Shown here piece after piece: positions 7,664 through 14,929 of a stretch of DNA of 15,938 nt. Position 1 is the first letter of the stretch; each line of letters starts with the position of its first letter. A model generated the notes under the pieces. That model ran no database searches. It worked only from the letters and a program-made list of their open reading frames with translations, and was not told where the DNA came from. Origin of the DNA: Microbacteriaceae bacterium (GTDB taxonomy: Bacteria; Actinomycetota; Actinomycetes; Actinomycetales; Microbacteriaceae); NCBI GenBank assembly GCA_025463615.1, contig JAODAU010000278.1:1-15938 (forward strand), in the 5' to 3' direction. The position numbers were made by a program, and so were the translations under genes.

Positions 7664-7691
7664 AGCCTAGGTGGGCGGCTCGGCTTGCCGA
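7664..7691 (-). promoter_or_regulatory. Leaderless promoter for acuI
   Basis: On the minus strand, TAGGCT (7669-7664) lies 6 bases before the ATG at 7657, the arrangement expected when transcription begins at the A of the start codon. A possible -35, TCGGCA (7691-7686; 4 of 6 matches to TTGACA), is 16 bases further upstream, within and just before the 38-base gap after pfkA. No Shine-Dalgarno precedes acuI, which supports a leaderless mRNA. Confidence 0.55.
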
Positions 7692-7695
7692 AGGC

Positions 7696-8721
7696 CTAGC
7701 CGAAGAGGATGGCCGCCTCCTCGTATCGGGACTGCGGCACAGTGTTGAGCTTGCCGAGGGCATCCTCGAAGGCAACGTGGGTGATTGAGGTTCCGCTGAG
7801 CGACACCATGCGGCCCCAGTGGCCGTGGATCACGGAGTCGACGGCGGCGAGGCCGTAGCGGGTGGCGAGCACGCGGTCGTACGCCGTCGGGGTGCCGCCG
7901 CGCTGGATGTGGCCCAGTGTGGTCGCGCGCGTCTCGACGCCCGTGCGGGCCTCGATCTCGGGCGCGAGCAGGTCGCCGATGCCGCCCAGCCGGGGACGAC
8001 CGAACGCGTCGAGTCCGCGTTCGGAGTGCGCGTCGTCCATGGAGTCGAGCTTGAAACCTTCGGCCACGACGACGAGTGGTGCCCGGCCGCGGTTGCGCAC
8101 GGACTGCACCCACTCGACGATCTGGTCCATGCTCGTCTGTTGCTCCGGAATGAGGATGGCGTGCGCCCCGGCCGCCATGCCCGAGTGCAGAGCGATCCAG
8201 CCCACGTGGCGGCCCATCACCTCGGCGACCATGCAGCGACCGTGCGAGTCGCCCGTCGTGCGGAGCCGGTCCATGGCCTCCGTGGCGATCTGCACGGCGG
8301 TGTCGAAGCCGAATGTGTAGTCGGTGGCGGAGAGGTCGTTGTCGACCGTCTTGGGCACGCCCACGATCTTGATGCCGGCATCCGTTAGCCGTTTGGCCGC
8401 GGCGAGGGTGCCCTCGCCGCCGATAGCGATGAGGGAGTCGACGCCCAGGCGCTCCATGTTGTCGCGCACCCGGTCGGCACCGCCGTCGCCGTCGAACGGG
8501 TTCGTGCGCGAGGTGCCGAGGATGGTGCCGCCCTGCTTCGCGATGCCCTGGATGTCCCTGCGCTCAAGCGGGATGGCATCCCCCTCGACCACGCCGCGCC
8601 AGCCGTCGCGGAACCCGACGAACTCCCTGTCGTAAATCTGGGTGCCCTTGAGCACGGCACCGCGGATGACAGCATTGAGCCCCGGGCAGTCGCCACCGCT
8701 CGTGAGGATTCCGATCTTCAT
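7696..8721 (-). CDS. pfkA: 6-phosphofructokinase, group III type, probably ATP-dependent
   Basis: A 341-residue glycolytic enzyme phosphorylating fructose 6-phosphate. Motifs seen: ILTSGGDCPGLNAVIRG (5-21) for nucleotide binding; GGEGT (101-105), where G104 predicts ATP rather than pyrophosphate as donor (pyrophosphate enzymes have Asp there); PKTVDND (123-129) with catalytic D127; MGRHVGWIAL (169-178); and LGHIQRGGTPTAYDR (269-283) for substrate binding. K124 is the residue shared by group III and pyrophosphate-type enzymes. ATG 8721 is preferred to in-frame ATG 8730 because the family begins MKIGILTSGG, and CACAAT sits 7 bases upstream as a possible leaderless -10. The open frame continues upstream to 9102, but that stretch opposes the DUF4190 gene and is not coding. 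Confidence 0.96.
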   Translation of the reverse strand: MKIGILTSGGDCPGLNAVIRGAVLKGTQIYDREFVGFRDGWRGVVEGDAIPLERRDIQGIAKQGGTILGTSRTNPFDGDGGADRVRDNMERLGVDSLIAIGGEGTLAAAKRLTDAGIKIVGVPKTVDNDLSATDYTFGFDTAVQIATEAMDRLRTTGDSHGRCMVAEVMGRHVGWIALHSGMAAGAHAILIPEQQTSMDQIVEWVQSVRNRGRAPLVVVAEGFKLDSMDDAHSERGLDAFGRPRLGGIGDLLAPEIEARTGVETRATTLGHIQRGGTPTAYDRVLATRYGLAAVDSVIHGHWGRMVSLSGTSITHVAFEDALGKLNTVPQSRYEEAAILFG

Positions 8722-8729
8722 GAAATCCA

Positions 8730-8735
8730 TTGTGG
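8730..8735 (-). promoter_or_regulatory. Candidate leaderless -10 for pfkA
   Basis: CACAAT on the minus strand (4 of 6 matches to TATAAT) is 7 bases before the ATG at 8721, and no Shine-Dalgarno is present, consistent with a leaderless transcript. No good -35 hexamer is seen at standard spacing, so support is limited. Confidence 0.3.
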
Positions 8736-8771
8736 TGCATGCGCCTGTGCCCAACGGATGCGCGCCACCGC

Positions 8772-8777
8772 TAGAGT
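8772..8777 (+). promoter_or_regulatory. Candidate -10 element for the DUF4190 gene
   Basis: TAGAGT fits the TAnnnT pattern and would give a transcript starting near 8784 with a leader of about 46 bases, containing the GGAG ribosome binding site at 8820-8823. It lies in the 108-base divergent gap between pfkA and the DUF4190 gene. No clear -35 is visible. Confidence 0.3.
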
Positions 8778-8829
8778 CGTGCCGACGTGACTCATCCTCG
8801 AGGAACGCATTCACCTTTCGGAGTAAACA

Positions 8830-9138
8830 ATGACTGAAGCACCTACCACTCCAGCCCCGGCGCCCGCGTCTGCTCCCGGCAAGACCCTCGGCATCGTCGG
8901 CCTCATACTCGCCTTCATCGCCGCGCCCCTCGGCCTCATCCTGAGCATCGTCGCGAAGGTGCAGTCGAAGGGTGCCAAGAACGCCCCGGCCACCGCCGGT
9001 ATCGTGCTCAGCATCATCTTCATCGTCGGTTGGATCCTGCTGTGGGTCTTCGTCTTCGCCGGCCTGCTCTCCGGCTGCGCGTCGCTCGGCCCCGGCGAGC
9101 ACGTGCTCGACAGCGGCGTGACCCTGACCTGCGGCTAG
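8830..9138 (+). CDS. DUF4190-type small membrane protein
   Basis: A 102-residue protein with a Pro/Ala/Thr-rich, probably disordered N-terminus (1-17). Two hydrophobic helices follow (about 18-42 and 55-80), joined by a short basic loop VAKVQSKGAKNAPATAG (41-57). This helix-basic loop-helix arrangement with GIVGLILAF and GIVLSIIF is the DUF4190 pattern of actinobacteria; function is unknown. The C-terminal 20 residues hold two cysteines, C83 and C101, that could pair if exported. GGAG at 8820-8823 is 6 bases before the ATG. It is monocistronic: divergent from pfkA and followed by a strong hairpin terminator. Confidence 0.82.
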   Translation: MTEAPTTPAPAPASAPGKTLGIVGLILAFIAAPLGLILSIVAKVQSKGAKNAPATAGIVLSIIFIVGWILLWVFVFAGLLSGCASLGPGEHVLDSGVTLTCG

Positions 9139-9153
9139 ACCGCACGAATCGAG

Positions 9154-9184
9154 CGGGACGCCCCGGTGACCCCGGGGCGTCCCG
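9154..9184. terminator. Bidirectional intrinsic-type terminator
   Basis: A perfect 13-bp stem, CGGGACGCCCCGG (9154-9166) with CCGGGGCGTCCCG (9172-9184), closes a 5-base loop. It sits between the converging DUF4190 and histidine kinase genes, 15 bases past one stop and 11 past the other. The flanking T/A runs are short, as is usual in GC-rich actinobacteria, but the stem is the strongest hairpin I see between genes in the window. Confidence 0.85.
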
Positions 9185-9195
9185 TCGTTAAGCCG

Positions 9196-10434
9196 CTATG
9201 ACGCGGGCGCCGGGAGGCTCAGGGTCGCAACGAGTCCCCCGCCCTCACGTGGCGAGAGCGCGAGGTGGCCACCGTGGGTGATGGCGACACTCTCGGCGAT
9301 TGCGAGGCCGAGGCCAACGCCGTCGCCGGTCGACGTGCGCGTGGCATCCCCGCGGTAGAACGGCTCGGTGAGCAGTGCGACGGTCTCGGCCGTGAGGGGC
9401 GAACCCGTGTTCTCCACCTCGATCACGGCACCGTCGTCTTCGGCGCGCACGCGCAGCCATAGGCGCCCGCCGTCGATGTTGTGGCGGATGGCGTTGTCGA
9501 GCAGGTTGCGCACAGCCCGCTCCAGCAAGGCCGGGTGGCCCGCCACGATCACGGTCGCCAGCGTCGAGTCCACCGTGATGTGCCGTGCGCGCGCCGCGTC
9601 GGCGAGTTCGTCGAGCTCGGCGGCGGCGAGGGGCGCGAGATCGACGACCTCGGCTTCCTCGGTTCGCGCCCGTCCGCGGGCCAGGGCGAGCAGGGCGGCG
9701 ATCAGCCGCTCGCTCTGCTCGGTCGCCCGGAGCGCGCGGCGCACCGCAGGCAGGAGTTCCCTGGGAACCGCGCCCTGCTTGAGCGGGATCTCCAGCGCGG
9801 CGCGGGTAGTCGTCAAGGGCGTGCGCAATTCGTGCGAGGCGTTGGCGACGAAGCGGTCCTGGGCCGCGAATGCGAGTTGCAGCCGGTCGAGCATCCCGTC
9901 AATCGTGTCGCCGAGCTCCTTAATCTCGTCGTTGGGGCCCGGCAGGTCGAGGCGCCGATCGAGGTGCCGTTCCGAGATGTCGCGGGCCGCCGCCGTCACC
10001 TCACCGATGCGGTCGAGTGAGCGTCGCGACAGCCAGAACGCGATGGCCGCCGCGATGGCGGCGAACACGACGAGCAGCACGATCGACCAGATCAGCAGGC
10101 CGCGGGTCACCTCGTCCGAGAGGAACTGGGTCTGCTGCACGACGGCCGCCTCCGCGCCGACGACGGGTCCGGGGCCGATCGGCGCACCCGAGCCCTCACC
10201 CACCTGGACCGTGCAGCCGGTGGCGGGAGGTGTCTCGCTCGGGAAGCCGAGCTGGACCTGAGGCTGGTGTCCGAGGCAACTCACGGTCGTGACCCGCATC
10301 GCGGTCTGGAAGAGCTGCACGACCACGAGATACTGGGCGAACAGGAGCCCGGCGCCGGCCGCGATGAACACGCCGGTGATGATGAGACCGAGCCTGGTGC
10401 GGAAGTTCAGGCGTCGCGCGGTGCGTGCGTTCAT
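9196..10434 (-). CDS. Two-component sensor histidine kinase (HAMP-type)
   Basis: A 412-residue membrane kinase. Two transmembrane helices (about 15-44 and 112-134) flank a short extracytoplasmic loop (45-111) with two cysteines, C53 and C74. A HAMP linker (about 135-188) leads to the HisKA domain with phospho-accepting H201 in FVANASHELRTPLT (195-208). The HATPase_c domain has N-box RNLLDNAIRHN (309-319), ENTG (341-344) and GVGLGLAI (372-379). It should phosphorylate the response regulator encoded just upstream. The ATG at 10434 overlaps that gene's stop (ATGA); an upstream extension to 10560 is regulator sequence in another frame. The divergent neighbour is a lipoprotein/MacB-like exporter operon, suggesting the kinase senses an envelope-active compound; the ligand cannot be inferred. 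Confidence 0.95.
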   Translation of the reverse strand: MNARTARRLNFRTRLGLIITGVFIAAGAGLLFAQYLVVVQLFQTAMRVTTVSCLGHQPQVQLGFPSETPPATGCTVQVGEGSGAPIGPGPVVGAEAAVVQQTQFLSDEVTRGLLIWSIVLLVVFAAIAAAIAFWLSRRSLDRIGEVTAAARDISERHLDRRLDLPGPNDEIKELGDTIDGMLDRLQLAFAAQDRFVANASHELRTPLTTTRAALEIPLKQGAVPRELLPAVRRALRATEQSERLIAALLALARGRARTEEAEVVDLAPLAAAELDELADAARARHITVDSTLATVIVAGHPALLERAVRNLLDNAIRHNIDGGRLWLRVRAEDDGAVIEVENTGSPLTAETVALLTEPFYRGDATRTSTGDGVGLGLAIAESVAITHGGHLALSPREGGGLVATLSLPAPAS

Positions 10435-11096
10435 GGCGCTCCCATCCGATAGCCGTGGCCGGTGGCCGACTGGATGACCGCAGGGGCGCCCAGTTTGCGC
10501 CGGAGGGTGTGCACGACGATCTTCACCACTCCGCGAGTGCGTTCGTCCGGCTCCTCCCACACCTCGTCCAGGAGTTCATCCGCGTTCACGTATCCGCCGT
10601 TCGCCGCGAGCAGCACCTCGAGCACACCGAACTCCTTGAGGGTGAGCCGCACGGGAGACCCGTCCCGTTCGGCGACGCGCCGAACGGTGTCGACCCGCAC
10701 ACCGGCATGCTCGAGCACCGGGTTCGAGCCGCGGGCGCCACCGCGCCGCCCGAGGGCCCGGATCCGCGCGAGCAGTTCGACATAGGCGAACGGCTTCGCC
10801 AGGTAGTCGTCCGCGCCGAGGTCGAGCCCGGCGACCCGGTCGCCGAGCGTCCCCGCAGCGGTGAGCATGAGGATGCGAGCCGGGTACTGCTGCGACACCA
10901 GGGTGCGGCAGACGGCGTCGCCGCCCAGCACCGGGAGGTCGCGGTCGAGCACGATCACGTCGACATCAGCGGCGCCCGCCATCGCGAGGGCGCTCGCACC
11001 GTCGCGGGCGACGTCCACGAGGTATCCCTCCCGGCGCAGGCCGTCGGCGAGGGCATCCGCAAGGTCTGCCTCGTCTTCAACGATCAGCAGTCGCAT
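10431..11096 (-). CDS. OmpR/PhoB-family response regulator
   Basis: A 221-residue DNA-binding regulator. The receiver domain (1-115) has acidic pocket E7/D8 in IVEDEADL, phosphorylation site D51 in VIVLDRDLP, T79 in LMLTAAG and K101 in LAKPF. A winged-helix output domain occupies about 130-221, with LTLKEFGVLEVLL (151-163), VVKIVVHTLRRKLG (190-203) and the wing ATGHGYRMG. ATG 11096 is chosen because MRLLIVEDE is the canonical start and GGAG lies 5 bases upstream; the frame is open to 11177 but that part is non-conserved promoter DNA. It overlaps the kinase gene by ATGA. It probably binds the direct repeats at 11128-11146 and controls both its own operon and the divergent exporter operon. Confidence 0.95.
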   Translation of the reverse strand: MRLLIVEDEADLADALADGLRREGYLVDVARDGASALAMAGAADVDVIVLDRDLPVLGGDAVCRTLVSQQYPARILMLTAAGTLGDRVAGLDLGADDYLAKPFAYVELLARIRALGRRGGARGSNPVLEHAGVRVDTVRRVAERDGSPVRLTLKEFGVLEVLLAANGGYVNADELLDEVWEEPDERTRGVVKIVVHTLRRKLGAPAVIQSATGHGYRMGAP

Positions 11097-11114
11097 GGTG
11101 GCTCCATGGTCAGA

Positions 11115-11127
11115 GCCTGGATCAGGC
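11115..11127. repeat. Short inverted repeat near the regulator start
   Basis: GCCTG (11115-11119) and CAGGC (11123-11127) are a perfect 5-bp inverted repeat around GAT, directly next to the tandem repeat and 19 bases upstream of the response regulator ATG. It could be an auxiliary protein site or part of the regulator's own promoter; it is short enough to be chance. Confidence 0.3.
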
Positions 11128-11146
11128 CCGGTTAGCTTCCGGTTAG
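11128..11146. promoter_or_regulatory. Tandem 11-bp-spaced direct repeat, probable response-regulator operator
   Basis: CCGGTTAG occurs at 11128-11135 and again, identically, at 11139-11146, separated by CTT: the repeat unit is exactly 11 bp, one DNA turn. OmpR/PhoB-family regulators bind head-to-tail dimers on such 11-bp direct repeats. It lies in the divergent region between the regulator gene and the lipoprotein/exporter operon. A related partial copy, CCGGTAG, occurs at 11158-11164. The position would allow activation of the rightward operon and autoregulation of the leftward one. Binding is inferred, the repeats are seen. Confidence 0.65.
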
Positions 11147-11196
11147 GTGCGCTCACACCGGTAGCAAACCACGGCATCCGTAGAACTGTCTTCGTG

Positions 11197-11213
11197 CCGC
11201 GGAAAGTCCGTGG
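11197..11213 (+). promoter_or_regulatory. Leader hairpin before the lipoprotein gene
   Basis: CCGCGGA (11197-11203) and TCCGTGG (11207-11213) form a 7-bp stem with one G-U pair and a 3-base loop, ending 8 bases before the ribosome binding site AAGGGA (11222-11227). It may stabilise the 5' leader or mask nothing at all; function is uncertain. Confidence 0.3.
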
Positions 11214-11233
11214 CCGGTGAGAAGGGAACCACG

Positions 11234-11992
11234 ATGTTCAGCTCCACGACTCGGCGCTCGATTGCGGCGCTTCCGCTGCTGCTCGGGGCGGTGGCCTTAC
11301 TGGCCGGCTGCACCGCGGCCGCCACCGACCAGCCGGATGCCGCGGCGAACGACGCGCTCGCCGCGAAGTTCGTGGCGTGCCTCGAGGACGAGGGGCAGAC
11401 CGCGAAGATCATCGATGGCGGAATGGTCGGGCTACTCCTGCCCGACGGCGTCGAGAACGATGGCGGGATGATGACCTCCCCTGGCGGGCCCGGCGACTCC
11501 CAAGACGGCGGCGACGGCCCGAGCGCGCCCGTGATGGTGATGATGGACGAGGACGGCCAGCAATGGCAGACCTCGACCGAAGCCGCCGGTTTCCCTGAGG
11601 AGGGCGGCATGCGCGACGCCTGGACGGCCTGCGAGGAGGAGATCCCCGACTTCGAGCAGCCGGAGCCGGATATGTCCGGCGCGACGTCTGTCACCAAGGA
11701 CGAGGTAATCGAGGTGGGTCTCGCTTTCGCGGCGTGCGCGCGCGATGAGGGCTACGCCGACTTCGCCGACCCCGACCTTAACGGCATGATGTCTATCCCG
11801 ACCTACTTCACCGAGGACGAATTCCGCTCCCTGCTCGAGGCCTGCTTCGACTCGGAGAAGGGCACGGGGTTCGGTATCTCCAAGGAGAACGCGGACCACC
11901 TCGACTTCGACTTGATGGCCGTAATGCAGGAGTTCATGGGCCCGGTTGGTCCCGGTTCGGGCACCGGCAACGTTGAATCGGGTTCCCATTGA
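11234..11992 (+). CDS. Exported lipoprotein with duplicated cysteine motif, exporter-operon first gene
   Basis: A 252-residue secreted lipoprotein of unknown function. A basic N-terminus (RR at 7-8) and hydrophobic stretch end in the lipobox LLAGC, giving lipidated C26. The mature part is acidic and methionine-rich (GGMM at 77-80, VMVMMDEDG at 100-108, NGMM at 183-186). It has two similar halves: KFVACLEDEG (45-54) with a later W..C (C133), and AFAACARDEGYADFADPD (164-181) with LEAC (C204). Actinobacterial lipoproteins with such FxxCxxxxGxxxFxDP motifs often accompany exporter genes. The ATG at 11234 has AAGGGA 6 bases upstream; a GTG at 11210 lacks a site. The stop overlaps the adaptor start (TTGA), so it is coupled to the exporter. 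A substrate-binding or sensing role outside the membrane is inferred. Confidence 0.85.
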   Translation: MFSSTTRRSIAALPLLLGAVALLAGCTAAATDQPDAAANDALAAKFVACLEDEGQTAKIIDGGMVGLLLPDGVENDGGMMTSPGGPGDSQDGGDGPSAPVMVMMDEDGQQWQTSTEAAGFPEEGGMRDAWTACEEEIPDFEQPEPDMSGATSVTKDEVIEVGLAFAACARDEGYADFADPDLNGMMSIPTYFTEDEFRSLLEACFDSEKGTGFGISKENADHLDFDLMAVMQEFMGPVGPGSGTGNVESGSH

Positions 11993-13047
11993 ACCGGCGG
12001 CGCGCCCTCGCCTGGGGTGGGGTCGCACTGGGGGTGCTCGTGGTCGCGGCAACCGTCGCTGCCGTGGTGGTGCAACCGTGGCGCAGTCCAGCGGCCGGGC
12101 TCCCCGTGGATGCGGACGAGGCGGGCACGGTCGTGGCGGAGCGGACGACCCTCACGGCCGATCTCATCCTCAACGGCAACCTCAGCTACGGCGATGAGAT
12201 CACCCTCCCCGGTCGGGGAGGCACCGTCACCCGCCTCCCGAAGGCAGGCGACGAGATCGCGGTCGGCCAGGCGCTCTACGAGGTCGACGGCCGCCCCGTG
12301 ATCGCGGTCCGCGGGGATCGACCGTTCTGGCGGCCGCTCAGCGACGGGATCGACAATGGGGCCGATGTGCAGCAGCTCGAGCAGTTCCTGGTTGATGCCG
12401 GGTTCGGCGGCGAGGTCGTCGTCGACACCGAGTTCACCTGGACGACGACGGCAGCGGTAAAGAACTGGCAGCAGTCTCTCGGCCTCGAAGGCACCGGCGT
12501 CGTCGGGATGGGCGACATAGTCGCGGTCAACGCGGCATCCGTGCGTATCGCCTCGGTCACGGCCAAGCTCGGCGATGGCGGGGGGAGCCCGCTCAGCTAC
12601 ACGAGCACGGTGTTGCGCGCAGTGGCGAAACTGACTGATGCCCAGGCTCGCGAGATTCTGCCAGCAACCGTCGTCACGGTGACCCTGCCCGACGGCACCG
12701 AGCTGCCCGGCACGATCACGTCGATCGACCCGGGCGGCCAGCCGACGGGCAAGGACGGGGAGACGACATCACCGTCGGCGACCGTGGAGTTCGACGATCC
12801 CACGGCGGCCCAGGGCATCGGCCTGCGGGCGGTGAAGGTCGCCCTCGCGAGCGCTGAGGTCAAGGACGCCCTGGTGATCCCGGTCACGGCCCTGGTCGCG
12901 ACCCTCGACGGCGGCTACGCGGTCGACGTCCTCAGCGGGGGCGAGAAGGTTCGTGTCCCTGTGGAGATCGGACTCATCGCGGATGCGCGTGTGCAGGTCA
13001 CCGGTGGTGACCTCGCCGAGGGCGACATCGTGGTGGTGGCTCCATGA
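11989..13047 (+). CDS. Membrane-fusion (MacA/HlyD-like) adaptor with peptidoglycan-binding-like domain
   Basis: A 352-residue protein with one N-terminal transmembrane helix (about 9-29) and an extracytoplasmic body. A lipoyl-type half-motif, [24 protein letters not shown] (residues 78-101, G-rich turn then G-x-L-Y), is followed by a peptidoglycan_binding_1-like helical domain (about 117-180, [11 protein letters not shown] and [11 protein letters not shown]). Beta-rich adaptor segments come next (185-352, VIPVTAL at 296-302). Such adaptors join a MacB-like pump to the envelope; a monoderm has no TolC, so the PG-binding domain may tie the pump to the wall. The start is TTG at 11989, overlapping the lipoprotein stop as TTGA; no other start preserves the membrane helix. 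It overlaps the ATPase gene by ATGA. Confidence 0.87.
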   Translation: MNRRRALAWGGVALGVLVVAATVAAVVVQPWRSPAAGLPVDADEAGTVVAERTTLTADLILNGNLSYGDEITLPGRGGTVTRLPKAGDEIAVGQALYEVDGRPVIAVRGDRPFWRPLSDGIDNGADVQQLEQFLVDAGFGGEVVVDTEFTWTTTAAVKNWQQSLGLEGTGVVGMGDIVAVNAASVRIASVTAKLGDGGGSPLSYTSTVLRAVAKLTDAQAREILPATVVTVTLPDGTELPGTITSIDPGGQPTGKDGETTSPSATVEFDDPTAAQGIGLRAVKVALASAEVKDALVIPVTALVATLDGGYAVDVLSGGEKVRVPVEIGLIADARVQVTGGDLAEGDIVVVAP

Positions 13048-13748
13048 GCGCGGTAGTGGAGCTCGTCGACGTCGTCAAGGAATACGCGGGCACACCGCCC
13101 TTGCGCGTGCTGCATGGCGTGAACCTGGCAATCGGCCCGAGTGAACTCGTCGCCATCGTCGGTGCGTCGGGGTCAGGCAAGACCACGATGCTCTCGATCA
13201 TGGGGACACTTGACGACCCCACGACCGGCCGGGTGCTCATCGACGGCACGGATGTCGCGGCTCTCCGCGAGCGGGACCGTGCGGCACTCCGCGCCCGCAG
13301 CATCGGCTTCGTGTTCCAACAGTTCTTCCTGCTGCCGGCCCTCCCCGCACTGGAGAACGTGGCGTTGGGCCTGCTGTACTCGGGCGTGCACGCCACCGAA
13401 CGGACGCGGCGTGCCGCCGACGCACTCGACCGGGTCGGGCTGGGGCACCGCATGCGTCATCGCCCGGGCGAGCTATCCGGGGGCGAGCAACAGCGCGTGG
13501 CTATAGCCCGTGCGCTCGTGCGCGACCCCGCGGTGCTGTTCGCGGACGAGCCGACCGGCTCACTCGACTCGACGACCGGGGAGAGCATCCTCGAGCTGCT
13601 TACCGCGGTCGCGGCGTGGGGCACGGCCGTGGTGATCATCACGCACGACGCCCACATCGCGGCGAGCACCCGACGACAGGTCGGTATCCATGACGGCCGT
13701 ATCGTCAGCGACACGGCATCCGTCGAGCTGGAAGGGGCGCGCGCATGA
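13044..13748 (+). CDS. MacB/LolD-type ABC transporter ATP-binding protein
   Basis: A 234-residue cytoplasmic ATPase of the MacB/LolD/FtsE family. Walker A is GASGSGKT (40-47), the Q-loop VFQQF (90-94), signature [15 protein letters not shown] (144-158), Walker [13 protein letters not shown] (164-175) with catalytic E169, and switch histidine H201 in IITHD. Length is standard for a stand-alone subunit. The ATG at 13044 overlaps the adaptor stop and its own stop overlaps the permease start (both ATGA), so the adaptor, ATPase and permease are made stoichiometrically. It powers the adjacent MacB-like permease; members of this family act by mechanotransmission on the extracytoplasmic side rather than by moving substrate through the bilayer. 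Confidence 0.95.
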   Translation: MSAVVELVDVVKEYAGTPPLRVLHGVNLAIGPSELVAIVGASGSGKTTMLSIMGTLDDPTTGRVLIDGTDVAALRERDRAALRARSIGFVFQQFFLLPALPALENVALGLLYSGVHATERTRRAADALDRVGLGHRMRHRPGELSGGEQQRVAIARALVRDPAVLFADEPTGSLDSTTGESILELLTAVAAWGTAVVIITHDAHIAASTRRQVGIHDGRIVSDTASVELEGARA

Positions 13749-14929
13749 TCCGGCTGTCCCTGGCGGATCAACTCAGCACCGCGCTGGTCGGACCGCGCAG
13801 TCGTCCGCTTCGCACGGCGCTCTCCGCGCTCGGCGTCGCGGTCGGGATCGCCGCACTCACGGCGATCACGGGCATTGCGGCATCCAACCAGGCCCAGCTG
13901 CTGGCCGAGTTGGACGACCTCGGCGCCAACATGGTCGTGGTGCTGCCTGGAGCAGGCCCGGATAACGTGACAGTGCCGCTGCCCGCGACCGCGGCGGGCA
14001 TGATCGCCCGCGTCGACTACGTCGAGGAGGTCGGAGTGCTCGAGAATGTGCCGGATGACGTCGGGGTATACCGCAATGACCTCGTCCCTTCCGGCCAGAC
14101 CAACGGGCTGAAGGCATACGCGGTCGACCCCGACTTCCTCTCGGCGGTCGAGGGGTCTCTCGCGAAAGGTTCGTGGTTCGACGAGGCGTCGAGAGGGCTC
14201 CCGGTGACAGTGCTCGGCGCGGCAGCGGCGGCTCGACTCGGAGTCACCGAGCCCGGCGTGCGGGTATGGATCGGCGGGCAGTGGTACGCCGTCATCGGCA
14301 TCCTCGAGCAGGCGGGTCTCGCCGAGGAGCTCGACGCGACGGCGTTCCTTGGCGACGAGTGGGCGAGGGCGCACGTCTCGGCTGTCGACGATGACACGAT
14401 TGCCGCGATCTTCGTGCGCATCGCACCGGGCATGGTGGCGGCCGTGCGGGAGGTGCTCGCGCTCGCGGCCAATCCCGAGTCGCCATACGTGAACGTCGGG
14501 AAGCTTTCGGACCTCGCCGACGCGCGCCAGACGACCGACGACTCGCTTTCGGGACTCGCGGTCGGGCTTGCTGCTATCGCCCTGCTCGTCGGCGGCATTG
14601 GCATCGCGAACACCATGGTCGTCGCGGTGCTCGAGCGCCGCGGCGAGATCGGCCTGCGCAGGGCCCTGGGTGCGCGGCCGGGACAGGTGGCGAGCCAGTT
14701 CGTCGGGGAGGCGATCGTGCTCGGCGGCCTTGGTGGAATCGTCGGTGCCGCGTGCGGCATTCTCGCCGTGATCGGCTATGCGGCCTGGCGGGGCCAGATC
14801 GCCGTGGTGCCGCTCGAGGTGCTTCTCGGCGGTCCGCTGATCGCGCTCGCGGTCGGGGTGATCGCCGGGCTGTACCCCGCGATGAGCGCCGCCCGCCTGT
14901 CACCGACGATCGCGTTGCGCACTGTGTGA
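13745..14929 (+). CDS. MacB/FtsX-like ABC transporter permease
   Basis: A 394-residue membrane protein with the four-helix MacB plan: TM1 (about 25-46), a large extracytoplasmic MacB_PCD-type domain (47-260), then an FtsX domain with three helices (about 268-296, 319-347 and 357-377). The cytoplasmic coupling segment [16 protein letters not shown] (296-311) is the family hallmark and contacts the ATPase. The C-terminus [11 protein letters not shown] (382-392) is also typical (P-x-x-ALR). The start overlaps the ATPase gene (ATGA). With the adaptor and lipoprotein it forms a putative export or envelope-resistance pump under the divergent two-component system. Substrate is unknown; peptides, antibiotics or lipids are family precedents only. 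Confidence 0.94.
   Translation: MIRLSLADQLSTALVGPRSRPLRTALSALGVAVGIAALTAITGIAASNQAQLLAELDDLGANMVVVLPGAGPDNVTVPLPATAAGMIARVDYVEEVGVLENVPDDVGVYRNDLVPSGQTNGLKAYAVDPDFLSAVEGSLAKGSWFDEASRGLPVTVLGAAAAARLGVTEPGVRVWIGGQWYAVIGILEQAGLAEELDATAFLGDEWARAHVSAVDDDTIAAIFVRIAPGMVAAVREVLALAANPESPYVNVGKLSDLADARQTTDDSLSGLAVGLAAIALLVGGIGIANTMVVAVLERRGEIGLRRALGARPGQVASQFVGEAIVLGGLGGIVGAACGILAVIGYAAWRGQIAVVPLEVLLGGPLIALAVGVIAGLYPAMSAARLSPTIALRTV

Noticed and set aside
8722..9102. N-terminal extension of PfkA upstream of 8721
   Set aside because: The extension has no similarity to phosphofructokinases and runs antisense through the DUF4190 gene; the family starts at MKIGILTSGG.
9368..10261. A 297-codon plus-strand open frame opposite the histidine kinase
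   Set aside because: Ser/Arg-rich shadow of the kinase, with no ribosome binding site or domain; the kinase frame carries all expected motifs.
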